A DNA stretch of 64,000 nucleotides, taken from Pseudoroseicyclus aestuarii. GTDB lineage: Bacteria; Pseudomonadota; Alphaproteobacteria; Rhodobacterales; Rhodobacteraceae. Positions 17,687 through 26,467 of the stretch are shown piece after piece (the stretch's first letter is position 1; each line of letters starts with the position of its first letter). The stretch lies in the NCBI RefSeq assembly GCF_003217255.1, contig NZ_QJTE01000004.1, positions 62,001 through 126,000 on the forward strand, in the 5' to 3' direction. The position numbers and the translations under genes were made by a program. Under the pieces are notes generated by a model that did not search any database, was not told the DNA's origin, and saw only the letters and a program-made list of their open reading frames with translations.

Positions 17687-18622
17687 TCAGCTCCAGGGGC
17701 CGGGGCGCGACCTTTGGGTTTGGGGCCTTTTTCCGCTGCGCGGGATGCGGCTGGTGGCGGGCTGCGGCGGTGCGGGTCTGTGGCCGCCCTCGGCGGCGAG
17801 GGCGCGCAGCGCGGCGACGCGATTCTCGGTATTTGGGTGGGTCGAGAAGAGCTTGTCGGCGCGCTGCCCGTTCAGCGGGTTGATGATGAACATATGCGCG
17901 GTGGCCGGGCTGCGCTCGGCCGCCGGGTTGTCGATGCGCGTGGCGAGGCCCTGGATGCGCTGCAGCGCCGAGGCGAGCGCGAGGGGCTGGCCGCAGATCT
18001 CGGCCCCCGCCTTGTCGGCGGCATATTCGCGGGTGCGGCTGATCGCCATCTGAACCAGCGCCGCCGCGAGGGGCGCGACGATCATCAGCGCCAGGCTGCC
18101 GATCAGGCCCGGCCCGCCCTCGCGCCGCCCGCCGAAGAACAGCGCGAAGTTCGCCAGCATGGAGATCGCGCCGGCGAAGGTGGCGGTGATCGTCATGATC
18201 AGCGTGTCGCGGTTGCGGATATGCGCCAGCTCATGCGCGACGACGCCCGCGACCTCCTCCTCGCTCAGGCTGCGCAGGAGCCCGCGCGTCACCGCGACGG
18301 CAGCATTTTGCGGGCCGCGCCCGGTGGCGAAGGCATTGGGCTGCTCCGTCTCGATCAGGTAGACCGCCGGCATCGGCAGGCCGGCTTTGCGGGCCAGCCG
18401 TTCGACCATGCGCGGCAGGCCGGAGGCATCACTCGGCGCGAGGGGCCGCGCATTGTGCATGCGCAGCACCATCTTGTCCGAGTTCCACCAGGAAAAGAGG
18501 TTCATCGCCGCCGCGAGGGCCAGTGCGATCAGCATCCCGCCGCTGCCGCCCAGGAGATAGCCCAGCCCCATGAAGAGGGCCGTCATCCCCGCCATCAGCA
18601 TCGCAGTCTTAACGTATCCCAT
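17687..18622 (-). CDS. htpX: Membrane zinc metalloprotease HtpX
   Basis: A 311-residue M48 protease of the inner membrane involved in membrane-protein quality control. Two N-terminal helices (about 7-26 and 29-45) are followed by the zinc motif HELAH (130-134), two more hydrophobic segments, and [17 protein letters not shown], which holds the third zinc-ligand glutamate. The C-terminal tail after residue 280 is Arg/Pro-rich. GAGG six bases before the chosen ATG supports MGYVKTAML; an ATG two codons upstream is possible. Confidence 0.94.
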   Translation of the reverse strand: MGYVKTAMLMAGMTALFMGLGYLLGGSGGMLIALALAAAMNLFSWWNSDKMVLRMHNARPLAPSDASGLPRMVERLARKAGLPMPAVYLIETEQPNAFATGRGPQNAAVAVTRGLLRSLSEEEVAGVVAHELAHIRNRDTLIMTITATFAGAISMLANFALFFGGRREGGPGLIGSLALMIVAPLAAALVQMAISRTREYAADKAGAEICGQPLALASALQRIQGLATRIDNPAAERSPATAHMFIINPLNGQRADKLFSTHPNTENRVAALRALAAEGGHRPAPPQPATSRIPRSGKRPQTQRSRPGPWS

Positions 18623-18680
18623 GGCCATCCTCGCCGGTTGATCCGGCAAGGAATATAGGTACGCCGCGCGGCGGGGGAAG

Positions 18681-19517
18681 TCAGCCGCGCGCCATGAAGG
18701 CCTTGAAGGCCTCGGCGTGGTCCGGGTGCCAGCGCGAGAGCGCCGGGCGGTTCTCGGTAATATCGCCCAGCGCCCAGGTCATCCGCTTCACATCCGTCTC
18801 GCGGCTGACGTCGTTGTCGGGGCAGAGGATGTAGAAGTCCTGCCGGTCCAGCGCCTGCATCATGAACGCCACGACCTCTTCGGGGGTCCAGGCGGCCTCG
18901 GGCTTCTCTGCCTGTCCGGCGGCGCGGGTGAGGCCGGTGAAGGTGAAGCCGGGGATCAGGAGGTGCGCAGTGATGCGCCCATCCGTGTCCAGCAGGTCAT
19001 GGGCAAGGCTTTCGGTCAGCGCCTTCAGCCCGGCCTTGCTGGTGTTGTAGGCGGTATCGCCCGGCGGCAGGGTGATCCCCTGCTTGGAGCCGGTGTTGAT
19101 GATGGCGCAGGGGTGATCGGCGGCGCGCATCTCGGGCAGGAAGGCCTGGATGCCGTAGAGCGGGCCGAAGAGGTTGGTGGCGATTGTCTCGCGCCAGGCA
19201 GCGGCCGGGGCGCCAAGCCCCTCCCCGCCCTGCCGCCCGGCATTGTTCATCAGCACGGAGACCGGGCCGAGGGCCGCGGCTTCGTCCGCGAGGGCCTGCA
19301 CCTCGTCCTCCTTCGAGACGTCGGTGAGGACAGCCTGCACCGTCACGCCCTCTGCCAGCAGCGCCTCGGCCCCGGCGCCAAGCGCAGCGTCGTCCCGGTC
19401 GGCGATCACCACGCGCATGCCGGCGCGGCCCAGCGCCTGCGCGGCGGCAAGGCCGATGCCGCTTGCGCCGCCGGTGACGACAGCGACGTGATCGGGGCGA
19501 ATGGCGGGGTGGGTCAT
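18681..19517 (-). CDS. SDR family NAD(P)-dependent oxidoreductase
   Basis: A 278-residue short-chain dehydrogenase. It has the Rossmann glycine motif TGGASGIG (15-22), NNAG (91-94) and catalytic S144, Y157 and K161 (YNTSK). The segment [19 protein letters not shown] is characteristic of a subgroup whose substrate I cannot name. The ATG follows GGAG (in CAGGAGTATCCAG). It stands 59 bases upstream of htpX on the same strand but appears functionally unrelated to it. Confidence 0.88.
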   Translation of the reverse strand: MTHPAIRPDHVAVVTGGASGIGLAAAQALGRAGMRVVIADRDDAALGAGAEALLAEGVTVQAVLTDVSKEDEVQALADEAAALGPVSVLMNNAGRQGGEGLGAPAAAWRETIATNLFGPLYGIQAFLPEMRAADHPCAIINTGSKQGITLPPGDTAYNTSKAGLKALTESLAHDLLDTDGRITAHLLIPGFTFTGLTRAAGQAEKPEAAWTPEEVVAFMMQALDRQDFYILCPDNDVSRETDVKRMTWALGDITENRPALSRWHPDHAEAFKAFMARG

Positions 19518-19665
19518 CTGGATACTCCTGGGTCTTGCGCGCTGGCGGCAGCGCGGCGCAGCCTCCTGCTGTCGCCGCCCGGCTGCAAGGGCTTCGTCTC
19601 GAAACAATGCGGGTCCGCTTATGGGCTCACACCTGCCTGCATGGCCCGCGCCTGCCGCAGGGGGA

Positions 19666-19701
19666 CCGCCGCCCGGCGCCGAAGGGCGGACCGGGCGGCG
19701 G
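19666..19701 (-). terminator. Hairpin downstream of the aldo/keto reductase pair
   Basis: Eleven perfectly complementary bases (CCGCCGCCCGG with CCGGGCGGCGG) flank a 14-base loop that can itself fold. It begins about 20 bases past the minus-strand stop and has no T run. It probably ends the redox operon before the SDR gene. Confidence 0.5.
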
Positions 19702-19721
19702 CGGGGGTCAGCCGCGGGGCG

Positions 19722-20543
19722 TCACTTGTCCCAGTCAGGGGCCCAGTCGCCGTCGACCTGGCGCTGCTCGGCGTCGATGCCGCGGATCCGCGCGACCTCG
19801 CCTTCCGTCAGCACGATGTCGCGCGCCGCGAGGTTCGTGGCGATACGCTCCGGCTTGCTGGAGGAGGGGATCACGACATGCCCCTCGGCCATCAGGAAGG
19901 CGAGGCTGACCTGCGCCTCATCGGCGCCATGGGCCCTGCCGATCTCCTTCAGCACCGGGTTGCCGAGGACCTTGCCGCGCGCGAGCGGGCAATAGGCGGT
20001 CATCGGAATGCCCTTGGCCCGGCAGTGATCGACGATGGGCCGGTTCTGCATCAGCGGATGGATCTCGCACTGATTGGTCGCGATGGGACGATCGCCCAGA
20101 AGCTCCAGCGCGCGGTCGAGATGCCGGATGGTGAAGTTCGACACGCCGATATGATGCGTCAGACCGGCGTCATAGACTGCGGCGAACTGGCCGACGTAAT
20201 CCTCCATCGGGTATTCGTCGTGGATCGAGGGCCAGTGCAGCAGGAGCAGGTCGACCTTGTCGAGGCCCAGCTTGCGCAGCGAAGCCTCGGCATGGGGGCG
20301 GATCTGCCCGGGGCCGAAGCTTTCGGGCGCGACCTTCGTGGTCACGAAGATCTCGGCGCGCGGCACGCCGCTGTCCTTGATCGCCTGCCCCACCTCTTCC
20401 TCGTTGCCATAGCCCTCGGCGGTGTCGATGTGCCTGTAGCCGGCCTCGAGCGCGGCGAGGGTGCAGGCATAGGCCTCCTGCCCCTCGCGCTGCCATGTGC
20501 CGAAGCCGATCTGCGGGATCGGTCCGATCATGCGCTCTGCCAT
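19722..20543 (-). CDS. Aldo/keto reductase (AKR-B)
   Basis: A 273-residue TIM-barrel NADPH oxidoreductase of the 2,5-diketogluconate reductase-like branch. The catalytic tetrad is complete: D40, Y45 (HIDTAEGYGNEEEVG), K70 and H103 (LLLHWPS). The C-terminal cofactor region VIPSSSKPERIATNL is present. Its ATG overlaps the stop of the upstream aldo/keto reductase (ATGA), so two enzymes of different AKR branches are made together. The substrate is not deducible. Confidence 0.9.
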   Translation of the reverse strand: MAERMIGPIPQIGFGTWQREGQEAYACTLAALEAGYRHIDTAEGYGNEEEVGQAIKDSGVPRAEIFVTTKVAPESFGPGQIRPHAEASLRKLGLDKVDLLLLHWPSIHDEYPMEDYVGQFAAVYDAGLTHHIGVSNFTIRHLDRALELLGDRPIATNQCEIHPLMQNRPIVDHCRAKGIPMTAYCPLARGKVLGNPVLKEIGRAHGADEAQVSLAFLMAEGHVVIPSSSKPERIATNLAARDIVLTEGEVARIRGIDAEQRQVDGDWAPDWDK

Positions 20544-21520
20544 CAGGCGAAGCCCCGCGTCTTTTGCGGCACGTAGGGCGCCTCGAGCGCGGCGATCTCG
20601 TCCTCCGAGAGCGTCAGTTCGGCGGCCTTGAGGCCGGTCTCGACATGGCTCAGCTTCGAGACGCCGAGGATCGGCGAGGTCACGCCCTCCTTGTGCAGCA
20701 CCCAGGCCATGGCGATCTCCGCCATCGAGACGCCGCGCGCCTGCGCGAGGTCCGAGACGGCCTTCACGATCTCCTGCACGCCGGGGGCAGCATCGTCATA
20801 CATCGACTTGTTGTGGCGGTCGGTCGTCGAGCGATCCGTCTTCTCGCCCCAGGGGCGGGCCAGCATGCCGCCGCCCAGCGGCGACCAGGGCAGCACGCCG
20901 ATGCCGTCTTCGCGGCACAGCGGCAGCATCTCGCGCTCTTCCTCGCGGTAGACGAGGCTGATCTCGTCCTGCATCGAGACGAACTGCGTCAGCCCGTTGT
21001 CCTTCGCCGCCTGCTGGTACTTCTGGAACTGCCAGGCATGCATCGAGGAGGCGCCGATGTAGCGCGCCTTGCCCGAGCGGACGACCTCGTCCAGCGCGTC
21101 CATCGTCTCTTCGTAGGGCGTGAAGGGATCGTGGCGGTGGATCTGGTAGAGGTCCACGTAATCCGTGCCGAGGCGGCGCAGAGAATTGTCGATTTCCGAC
21201 AGGATCGCGGCCCGGCTGAGGCCCTGCCCGTTCGGCCCTGGACGCATCCGGCCGAAAACCTTGGTCGCCAGCACGATCTCCTCGCGCGGGGCCAGATCCC
21301 AGAGGCAGGCGCCGGTCACCTCTTCTGCCGTGCCCTTGGCATAGACATTGGCGGTGTCGAAGAAGTTGATGCCGCCGTCCCAGGCGGCGCGGAACATCGG
21401 GCGGGCATCGTCGAGGCCCAGCACCCAGGGGCGTTCGTCGTCCGGCGTGCCGAAGGACATGGTGCCCATGCAGAGGCGGCTGACTTCCAGCCCGGTCTTG
21501 CCCAGTCGTGTATAGTCCAT
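20543..21520 (-). CDS. Aldo/keto reductase (AKR-A)
   Basis: A 325-residue AKR of the YajO/IolS-like branch, opening MDYTRLGKTGLEVSRLCMG. Catalytic residues D55, Y60, K87 and H128 are present. Near the C-terminus SPILGVSKLSHVE supplies the NADP phosphate-binding segment. AAGGGAG lies just before the ATG. The PD40 gene ends 13 bases upstream and AKR-B overlaps downstream, giving a three-gene unit. Confidence 0.9.
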   Translation of the reverse strand: MDYTRLGKTGLEVSRLCMGTMSFGTPDDERPWVLGLDDARPMFRAAWDGGINFFDTANVYAKGTAEEVTGACLWDLAPREEIVLATKVFGRMRPGPNGQGLSRAAILSEIDNSLRRLGTDYVDLYQIHRHDPFTPYEETMDALDEVVRSGKARYIGASSMHAWQFQKYQQAAKDNGLTQFVSMQDEISLVYREEEREMLPLCREDGIGVLPWSPLGGGMLARPWGEKTDRSTTDRHNKSMYDDAAPGVQEIVKAVSDLAQARGVSMAEIAMAWVLHKEGVTSPILGVSKLSHVETGLKAAELTLSEDEIAALEAPYVPQKTRGFA

Positions 21521-21533
21521 GGTGTCTCTCCCT

Positions 21534-22355
21534 TTATGCGTAGCGGACGAAGGCGAAGCGCCGGCCGTCCGGGTGCCAGCACGGCACGTTGATCGTTCCC
21601 TGCCCGCCGTAGAGGCGGACAAGCTCGCGGCTCTCGCCGCTTTCGGGATCCAGCAGCTTCAGCGCGACATCCTTGCCCGGCGGATGGCCCGTCGTCCCCT
21701 CGGGGTAGGCGAGGTAAAGGACATGATCCTCGGTCGGCGAGGGATGCGGAAACCAGTTCACGCTGCTCTCGCGGGTCATCTGCTGCAGATCCGTCCCGTC
21801 GGGGCGCACCCGCCAAAGCTGGGCCGCGCCGGAGCGGTCGGAGTTGAACCAGATCCACGCCCCGTCGCGGGTGTAGTCCGGCCCGTCGTCATGGCCCTCC
21901 TCGCCGGTCAGCCGCGTCTCGCCGCTGCCGTCGACCGCGCTGACGTGGATCGAGAAGCTGCCCTCCCGCTTGGCGGTATAGGCGATCTGCGCGCCATCGG
22001 GCGACCAGCCGTGCCAGTAGGACGGCGTCTTCTCGGTCACGCGTACGGGCGTCCCCCCCTCGAGCGGGAGGGTATAGATGCAGCTCTCGCCATCGGTCTT
22101 GTGCGAGATCGCGAGCGTGCGCCCATCGGGCGAGAGGCCGTGGTCGTTGTTCAGCGCCGTGGCAAAGCCGGTGTCGATCGGCGAGAGCGCCGGCACCTCG
22201 GCATCCCATGTGACGCGGTAGAGCCGCCCGCCACCGTTCACGATCAGCGCCGCGCCGTCGCGGGTGAAATTCGGCGCCTCGATATGGTCCTCGGTCTCGA
22301 GCACCACTTGTCGCTCGCCGGTGGCAAGGGTGTAAATCTCAAGATAACTCGTCAT
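21534..22355 (-). CDS. TolB-like PD40 beta-propeller protein
   Basis: A 273-residue protein made of repeated PD40/WD40-like blades: HGLSPDGRTLAIS, HGWSPDGAQIAYT, DYTRDGAWIWFNS and CWHPDGRRFAFV. It has no signal peptide, unlike TolB of the Tol-Pal system, so it is expected in the cytosol. Its place first in a unit with two aldo/keto reductases hints at a metabolic or sensing role, but I recognise no active site. Confidence 0.8.
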   Translation of the reverse strand: MTSYLEIYTLATGERQVVLETEDHIEAPNFTRDGAALIVNGGGRLYRVTWDAEVPALSPIDTGFATALNNDHGLSPDGRTLAISHKTDGESCIYTLPLEGGTPVRVTEKTPSYWHGWSPDGAQIAYTAKREGSFSIHVSAVDGSGETRLTGEEGHDDGPDYTRDGAWIWFNSDRSGAAQLWRVRPDGTDLQQMTRESSVNWFPHPSPTEDHVLYLAYPEGTTGHPPGKDVALKLLDPESGESRELVRLYGGQGTINVPCWHPDGRRFAFVRYA

Positions 22356-22406
22356 GGTCGTCCCCCTTGGGGCAGCAGCTAAGGCGGCACTGGCATACGT
22401 CCAGCC

Positions 22407-23051
22407 CTAGCCGTAGCGCTGCTCGCGCCAGGGATCGCCGTACATGTGGTAGCCGTTCCGCTCCCAGAAGCCGGCGCGGTCGGTGCCGATCAGCTCGATC
22501 CGGGTCAGCCACTTGGCGCTTTTCCAGAAGTAGAGATGCGGGATCACGGCGCGCAGCGGGCCGCCATGGGCGCGGCTCAGCGGCTCGCCGTTCCAATGCG
22601 TCGCCAGCATCGCCCCCTCCGACGCGAAATCGTCCAGCGGGAGGTTGGTGGTATAGCCGTCCGCGCCGTGCAGCAGGACGTGGCTGGCGATCTGCATCGG
22701 CCGCGCCCGCTCCAGCAGGTCACGCACCCGCACCCCGCGCCAGTCGTTGTCGTAGCGCGACCAGCTGGTCACGCAGTGGATGTCGCTGCGCGCGCGGGCC
22801 TGCGGCAGCGCCTGGATCGCCTCCCAATCGAGCGAGAGGGGCGCCTCGGCAAAGCCGTTGACGTCGAGGCGGAAGCTCTTCAGCGGCAGCGCGGGGTGAG
22901 TGCCGAGGTCGAGCACCGGCCAGTCGGTCACGAGGTGCTGGCCCGGCGGCAGGCGCTGGTCCTCGGGGCGGGCCTCCCCGGCCCCGGTCAGGAAGCGCCC
23001 CTGCGCGGTCCAGGCGCGTTTCGTGCGCGTCAGCTTCGTCTCGTCGCTCAT
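22407..23051 (-). CDS. Molybdopterin-dependent oxidoreductase, sulfite oxidase fold
   Basis: A 214-residue protein with the oxidoreductase molybdopterin-binding fold. The expected Moco-ligating cysteine is C93 in IHCVTSWSRYDNDW, followed by HGADGYTTNLPL and LYFWKSAKWL. It has no Tat or Sec signal, so unlike MsrP (YedY) it should stay in the cytosol. GGAGG precedes the ATG. It is divergent from the AraC-type regulator and 51 bases upstream of the PD40 gene. Substrate unknown. Confidence 0.85.
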   Translation of the reverse strand: MSDETKLTRTKRAWTAQGRFLTGAGEARPEDQRLPPGQHLVTDWPVLDLGTHPALPLKSFRLDVNGFAEAPLSLDWEAIQALPQARARSDIHCVTSWSRYDNDWRGVRVRDLLERARPMQIASHVLLHGADGYTTNLPLDDFASEGAMLATHWNGEPLSRAHGGPLRAVIPHLYFWKSAKWLTRIELIGTDRAGFWERNGYHMYGDPWREQRYG

Positions 23052-23227
23052 GCCGCACCTCCGCCGCTTGCCGGCCCTCAGGATGGCGCGCAGGGGCCGC
23101 AGGGCAAGGCCCATAGGCGGCGCCGCGCTTGACAGCCCTGCGGGCGCGGGCAAGGAACCCTCAGCCAGAGCGTTCGCCACCCGCGCGCCAGCCCCCTGCC
23201 CCGATGATCCGCCGCACGAGGCCGCCG

Positions 23228-24100
23228 ATGGCGTTCCGCCCGAACATGACCGCTTTCACGACCGGCATCCGCCCGGTCGCCGCGCTGCAATGGCGCGCCT
23301 GGGGCGGCACCGTCGCCGATCTGTGGCAGGCCGAGGGACAGCTTGGCGGCGGCGGCAGCTACCTCTCGCCCGACCCGCGGCTGGTGATCTTCCTCGGCGC
23401 CGGGCCGGCGCCGCTGGCACTGGGGCCCGAGGCGGACCCTTCGATGCCGCGCCGGATCGCCTTCGTGCCCGCCGGCATGGCGCTGGAGGGGCGAGTGGCG
23501 CGGGACGGCGGCTTCGCCCATCTCGACCTGCACCTCGAGGCGCCGGTGATCGCCGCGCGTCTGGCCGCGCGGATCGGCGCCGCTTCGGCAGAGGCGGCCC
23601 TGGCCAGGCCCGTTCTCCTCGAGGCGCATCCCGGCGCCGAGGCACTGGCCGCGCTGATCGCCGCCGAGGTGGCGCAGCCGGCGCATGACCCGCTGGTGGC
23701 GGAATCGCTGACGCTGGCGCTGCTGGGGATGGTGCTGCCGCTGTCGCCGCCCCCGCCGGGGCGCAGCGGCGGGTTGACCCCGGCGCAGGAGGCGCGGGTC
23801 ACGGCCTTGATGCAGGCCCGCTTGGGCGAGCGGCTGCGCGTGGCCGATCTCGCGCGCGAGGCCGGCCTCTCGCCCAGCTGGTTCGCCCATGCCTTCCGCG
23901 CCAGCTTCGGCACCAGCCCGGCGCGCCACCTCAGCGCCCTGCGGATCGAGGAGGCGAAGCGGCTTTTGGCCGGCGGCACCGACCGGCTGGACCAGATCGC
24001 CGCCGCCACCGGCCATGCCGACCAGGCGCATATGACGCGCGCTTTCCGCAAGGACACCGGGATCACGCCCGCCGCCTGGCGGCGGATGCACGCGGGCTGA
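23228..24100 (+). CDS. AraC family transcriptional regulator
   Basis: A 290-residue regulator. An N-terminal ligand/effector region (about 1-180) is followed by two AraC helix-turn-helix motifs in the last 100 residues (VADLAREAGLSPSWFAHAFR and LDQIAAATGHADQAHMTRAF). The ATG at 23228 has GAGG seven bases upstream; an ATG at 23204 is an alternative. It directly precedes the siderophore receptor gene, and direct repeats lie between them. It is therefore the likely activator of this iron locus, as PchR-type AraC regulators are in other bacteria. Confidence 0.88.
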   Translation: MAFRPNMTAFTTGIRPVAALQWRAWGGTVADLWQAEGQLGGGGSYLSPDPRLVIFLGAGPAPLALGPEADPSMPRRIAFVPAGMALEGRVARDGGFAHLDLHLEAPVIAARLAARIGAASAEAALARPVLLEAHPGAEALAALIAAEVAQPAHDPLVAESLTLALLGMVLPLSPPPPGRSGGLTPAQEARVTALMQARLGERLRVADLAREAGLSPSWFAHAFRASFGTSPARHLSALRIEEAKRLLAGGTDRLDQIAAATGHADQAHMTRAFRKDTGITPAAWRRMHAG

Positions 24101-24120
24101 GCGGCGCTTTTCCCGGCGGA

Positions 24121-24151
24121 TCGGTCAAGACACGACAGGATCGTTCAAGAC
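24121..24151 (+). promoter_or_regulatory. Direct repeats upstream of the TonB-dependent receptor
   Basis: TCGGTCAAGAC and TCGTTCAAGAC start exactly 20 bases apart, about two helical turns, the arrangement AraC-type dimers usually bind. Ten of eleven bases agree. They lie about 80 bases before the receptor ATG and just after the AraC gene. Confidence 0.5.
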
Positions 24152-24164
24152 CCGCCGGTCTATT

Positions 24165-24183
24165 CCGACCAAAACGCTCAGGT
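24165..24183 (+). promoter_or_regulatory. Shared 19-base motif, copy 1
   Basis: CCGACCAAAACGCTCAGGT, 47 bases before the receptor ATG. A 16/19 match occurs at 26385 upstream of the binding-protein operon; the only differences are three central bases (CGC against GCG). Confidence 0.45.
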
Positions 24184-24230
24184 CAGACCGGGGCTATTTT
24201 CCCCGGCCCCACCCTGCCGAAAGACCCGCC

Positions 24231-26339
24231 ATGCCGCTTCGCTCCCGCCGTTCCCGCCGTATCGCCGCCCTTCTGGGCCATAGCGCCCTGACCACCAGCC
24301 TCGCCGCGGGTCTGGCACTGCAGGCCGCGGCCCAGGACACGGGCGAGGTGGTCACGCTCGATCCGATCGTCTTCACCGTTCTCGGTGCCGATCCAGTCGA
24401 TGGCGACGCCAACCCCTTCACCCTGACCGGCGTGAAGACGGCCACCTCGATCACCGAGGTGCCGCAATCGGTCAGCGTCGTCGGCGCCGACGAGATCGAG
24501 CGTCGAAACGCGGCGAAGATCGACGAGGCGCTGGACTTCACCGCCGGTACGCAGGGCGGCTTCTACGGCTACGACAGCGACACGAACTGGGTCTATCTGC
24601 GCGGCTTCGACGCGACTCAGACCGGCGTCTTTCAGGACGGGCTGCAGCTTTACGGCAATGCCTTCGGCGCCTTCTATATCGACCCGGTGCTGGTCGAGCG
24701 GATCGAGGTTCTACGCGGGCCGGCCTCGATGCTCTACGGTGCCTCGAACCCCGGCGGCGTGCTGAATTACGTCAGCAAGCGCGCCGGGGACGCGGACAGC
24801 GCCACGCTGGGCTTCGGCGCCGATACCCATGGGCGGGTCTGGGCGACGGCCGATGCGACCCGCGTGCTGGATGCCGATACCGCCCTGCGCGTCACCGGCA
24901 AGCTGCAGCGCGTCGACGGGCACGGCATGTTCGAGGACGGCCTCGAAGGGGTCGTCGCCGGGGCCTTCACCCGCCGCTTCGACAGCGGCGCGGATCTGAC
25001 GGTGATCGCCAGCTACACCGCGATGGACGAGGATCACGTCGGCGGCTACTGGCTGCCCTACGACGGCACCGTCAGCGAGGCCCCCTTTGGCCGCATCGAC
25101 CGGGACTTCAACACCGGCGAGCCGGGCGAGGACAGCTATCGCCGCGACCAGCTCCTGCTCACGGGGATCTGGCGCCAGCAGATCGGCGGATGGCAGGTCA
25201 CCGACACCGTCCGTCTGGGATGGGCCGAGATCGAGGAAGACCAGATCCTCGGCCTCGGCTACGCCGACGTCGAAACCGGCACCCTGAGCCGCCTCGGCTT
25301 CGACCACGACAGCGCGGTGCGCAGCTTCGGCAACGACCTGACCGCAGAGCGGACCGTCGTCTCCGGCGGGGCCGAGCACCAGGTGCTCGTCGGGGTCAAC
25401 GCGCTGCACTACGCGCTGGACGAGACGCAGTATAATTCCGGCGCGACGCCGATCTCGGTCACCGACCCGGTCTACGGCGCCCCGCAACCCGGCCGGGGCG
25501 CGCCGACCACCGATGATGAGAAGCGCCTGACCCAGCTGGGCGTCTACGCGCAGGACCAGCTCCGCTGGGGCAACGGCTGGATCGCCACCGTCAACGCCCG
25601 CTACGACCACGTCGCCACCGAGATCGACAATGCTCTGGGCGCCGACACCGACCGCAGCGACGAGGCCTTCAGCGGCCGGATCGCCCTGGCGCGCGAGATC
25701 GGGGCCTTCACGCCCTATGCCGTGGCCGGGACCTTCTTCAATCCGCCGCTGACCGACAATGCCCCGGAAGAAGGGCGGCAGTACGAGCTGGGCGTGAAGT
25801 GGTCGCTGGATACGCGCACGCTGGTGACGCTGGCCGCCTTCGACATCGAACGCACGGATGTCGACCGCAGCCGCGTCGGCCCCGACGGCCCGACCAAGGC
25901 GGTCGCCGACATTCGCTCTCGCGGGGTCGAGCTTGAGGCGACGGCGGAGCTGACACCCGGCCTGACGCTGCAGGGCCAGGTGACAAAGATGGACCTCGAG
26001 CTGCTGAGCGGCGCGAACGAGGGCAACGTGCCGTTCGGCCGCGCCGAGACCCTTGCGGGCCTGTCGCTGTCCTGGACGCCCGAGCAGATGCCGGGGCTGA
26101 CGCTGACCGGCGGGCTGCGGCATACCGGCCGGTCGTTCTACGACGACACCAACAGCGCTGAGGTGCCGGAGATCACGCTCTACGATGCCGGGGTATCTTA
26201 CGACTTTGCCGGCGGCTGGAGCGCCGATCTGTCGGTCACGAACCTCACGGACGAGAGCTTTGTCGCCAGCTGTGACGGCTTCTGGTGCTACTACGGCGAA
26301 GAACGCGCCGCGAGCCTCTCGCTGCGCCGCAGCTTCTGA
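24231..26339 (+). CDS. TonB-dependent siderophore receptor
   Basis: A 702-residue outer-membrane receptor. The basic N-terminus and hydrophobic core end in QAAAQD (cleavage near 35), then a TonB-box-like VVTLDPIVF. A plug domain follows (about 60-165, with EVPQSVSVVGADEIERRN and RIEVLRGPASMLYG). The beta-barrel ends in the classical terminal phenylalanine (SLRRSF). It should import a ferric siderophore using TonB energy. A cognate binding protein, permeases and ATPase follow on the same strand after a hairpin. Confidence 0.94.
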   Translation: MPLRSRRSRRIAALLGHSALTTSLAAGLALQAAAQDTGEVVTLDPIVFTVLGADPVDGDANPFTLTGVKTATSITEVPQSVSVVGADEIERRNAAKIDEALDFTAGTQGGFYGYDSDTNWVYLRGFDATQTGVFQDGLQLYGNAFGAFYIDPVLVERIEVLRGPASMLYGASNPGGVLNYVSKRAGDADSATLGFGADTHGRVWATADATRVLDADTALRVTGKLQRVDGHGMFEDGLEGVVAGAFTRRFDSGADLTVIASYTAMDEDHVGGYWLPYDGTVSEAPFGRIDRDFNTGEPGEDSYRRDQLLLTGIWRQQIGGWQVTDTVRLGWAEIEEDQILGLGYADVETGTLSRLGFDHDSAVRSFGNDLTAERTVVSGGAEHQVLVGVNALHYALDETQYNSGATPISVTDPVYGAPQPGRGAPTTDDEKRLTQLGVYAQDQLRWGNGWIATVNARYDHVATEIDNALGADTDRSDEAFSGRIALAREIGAFTPYAVAGTFFNPPLTDNAPEEGRQYELGVKWSLDTRTLVTLAAFDIERTDVDRSRVGPDGPTKAVADIRSRGVELEATAELTPGLTLQGQVTKMDLELLSGANEGNVPFGRAETLAGLSLSWTPEQMPGLTLTGGLRHTGRSFYDDTNSAEVPEITLYDAGVSYDFAGGWSADLSVTNLTDESFVASCDGFWCYYGEERAASLSLRRSF

Positions 26340-26349
26340 GCCTGCCCCT

Positions 26350-26375
26350 GCGCCTGCCCCACCGGGGGCGGGCGC
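26350..26375 (+). terminator. Hairpin between receptor and binding-protein genes
   Basis: An eleven-base stem (GCGCCTGCCCC with GGGGCGGGCGC, one G-U pair) with an ACCG loop, starting 11 bases after the receptor stop. There is no T run. It probably separates receptor mRNA from the transport operon, which has its own TTGACC box just downstream. Confidence 0.45.
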
Positions 26376-26384
26376 TTGACCGTC

Positions 26385-26403
26385 CCGACCAAAAGCGTCA
26401 GGT
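26385..26403 (+). promoter_or_regulatory. Shared 19-base motif, copy 2
   Basis: CCGACCAAAAGCGTCAGGT, 64 bases before the binding-protein ATG and just after TTGACC (26376-26381). It matches copy 1 upstream of the receptor at 16 of 19 positions, which suggests a common regulator for the two transcription units. Confidence 0.45.
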
Positions 26404-26467
26404 ATCGCCTGCACACCATGGCGGCCGCCGCGCGCGGCGCGCCGCTTCGATCCGCCGGAGAGACCTC

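Noticed and set aside
23129-23227. Longer AraC regulator starting at TTG 23129
   Set aside because: The extra 33 residues are Arg/Pro-rich and overlap the control region of the divergent molybdopterin oxidoreductase; ATG 23228 has a proper ribosome binding site.
24101-24230. Fur box upstream of the siderophore receptor
   Set aside because: I looked for GATAAT-type repeats and found none; only the AraC-like repeats and the 19-base motif stand out.
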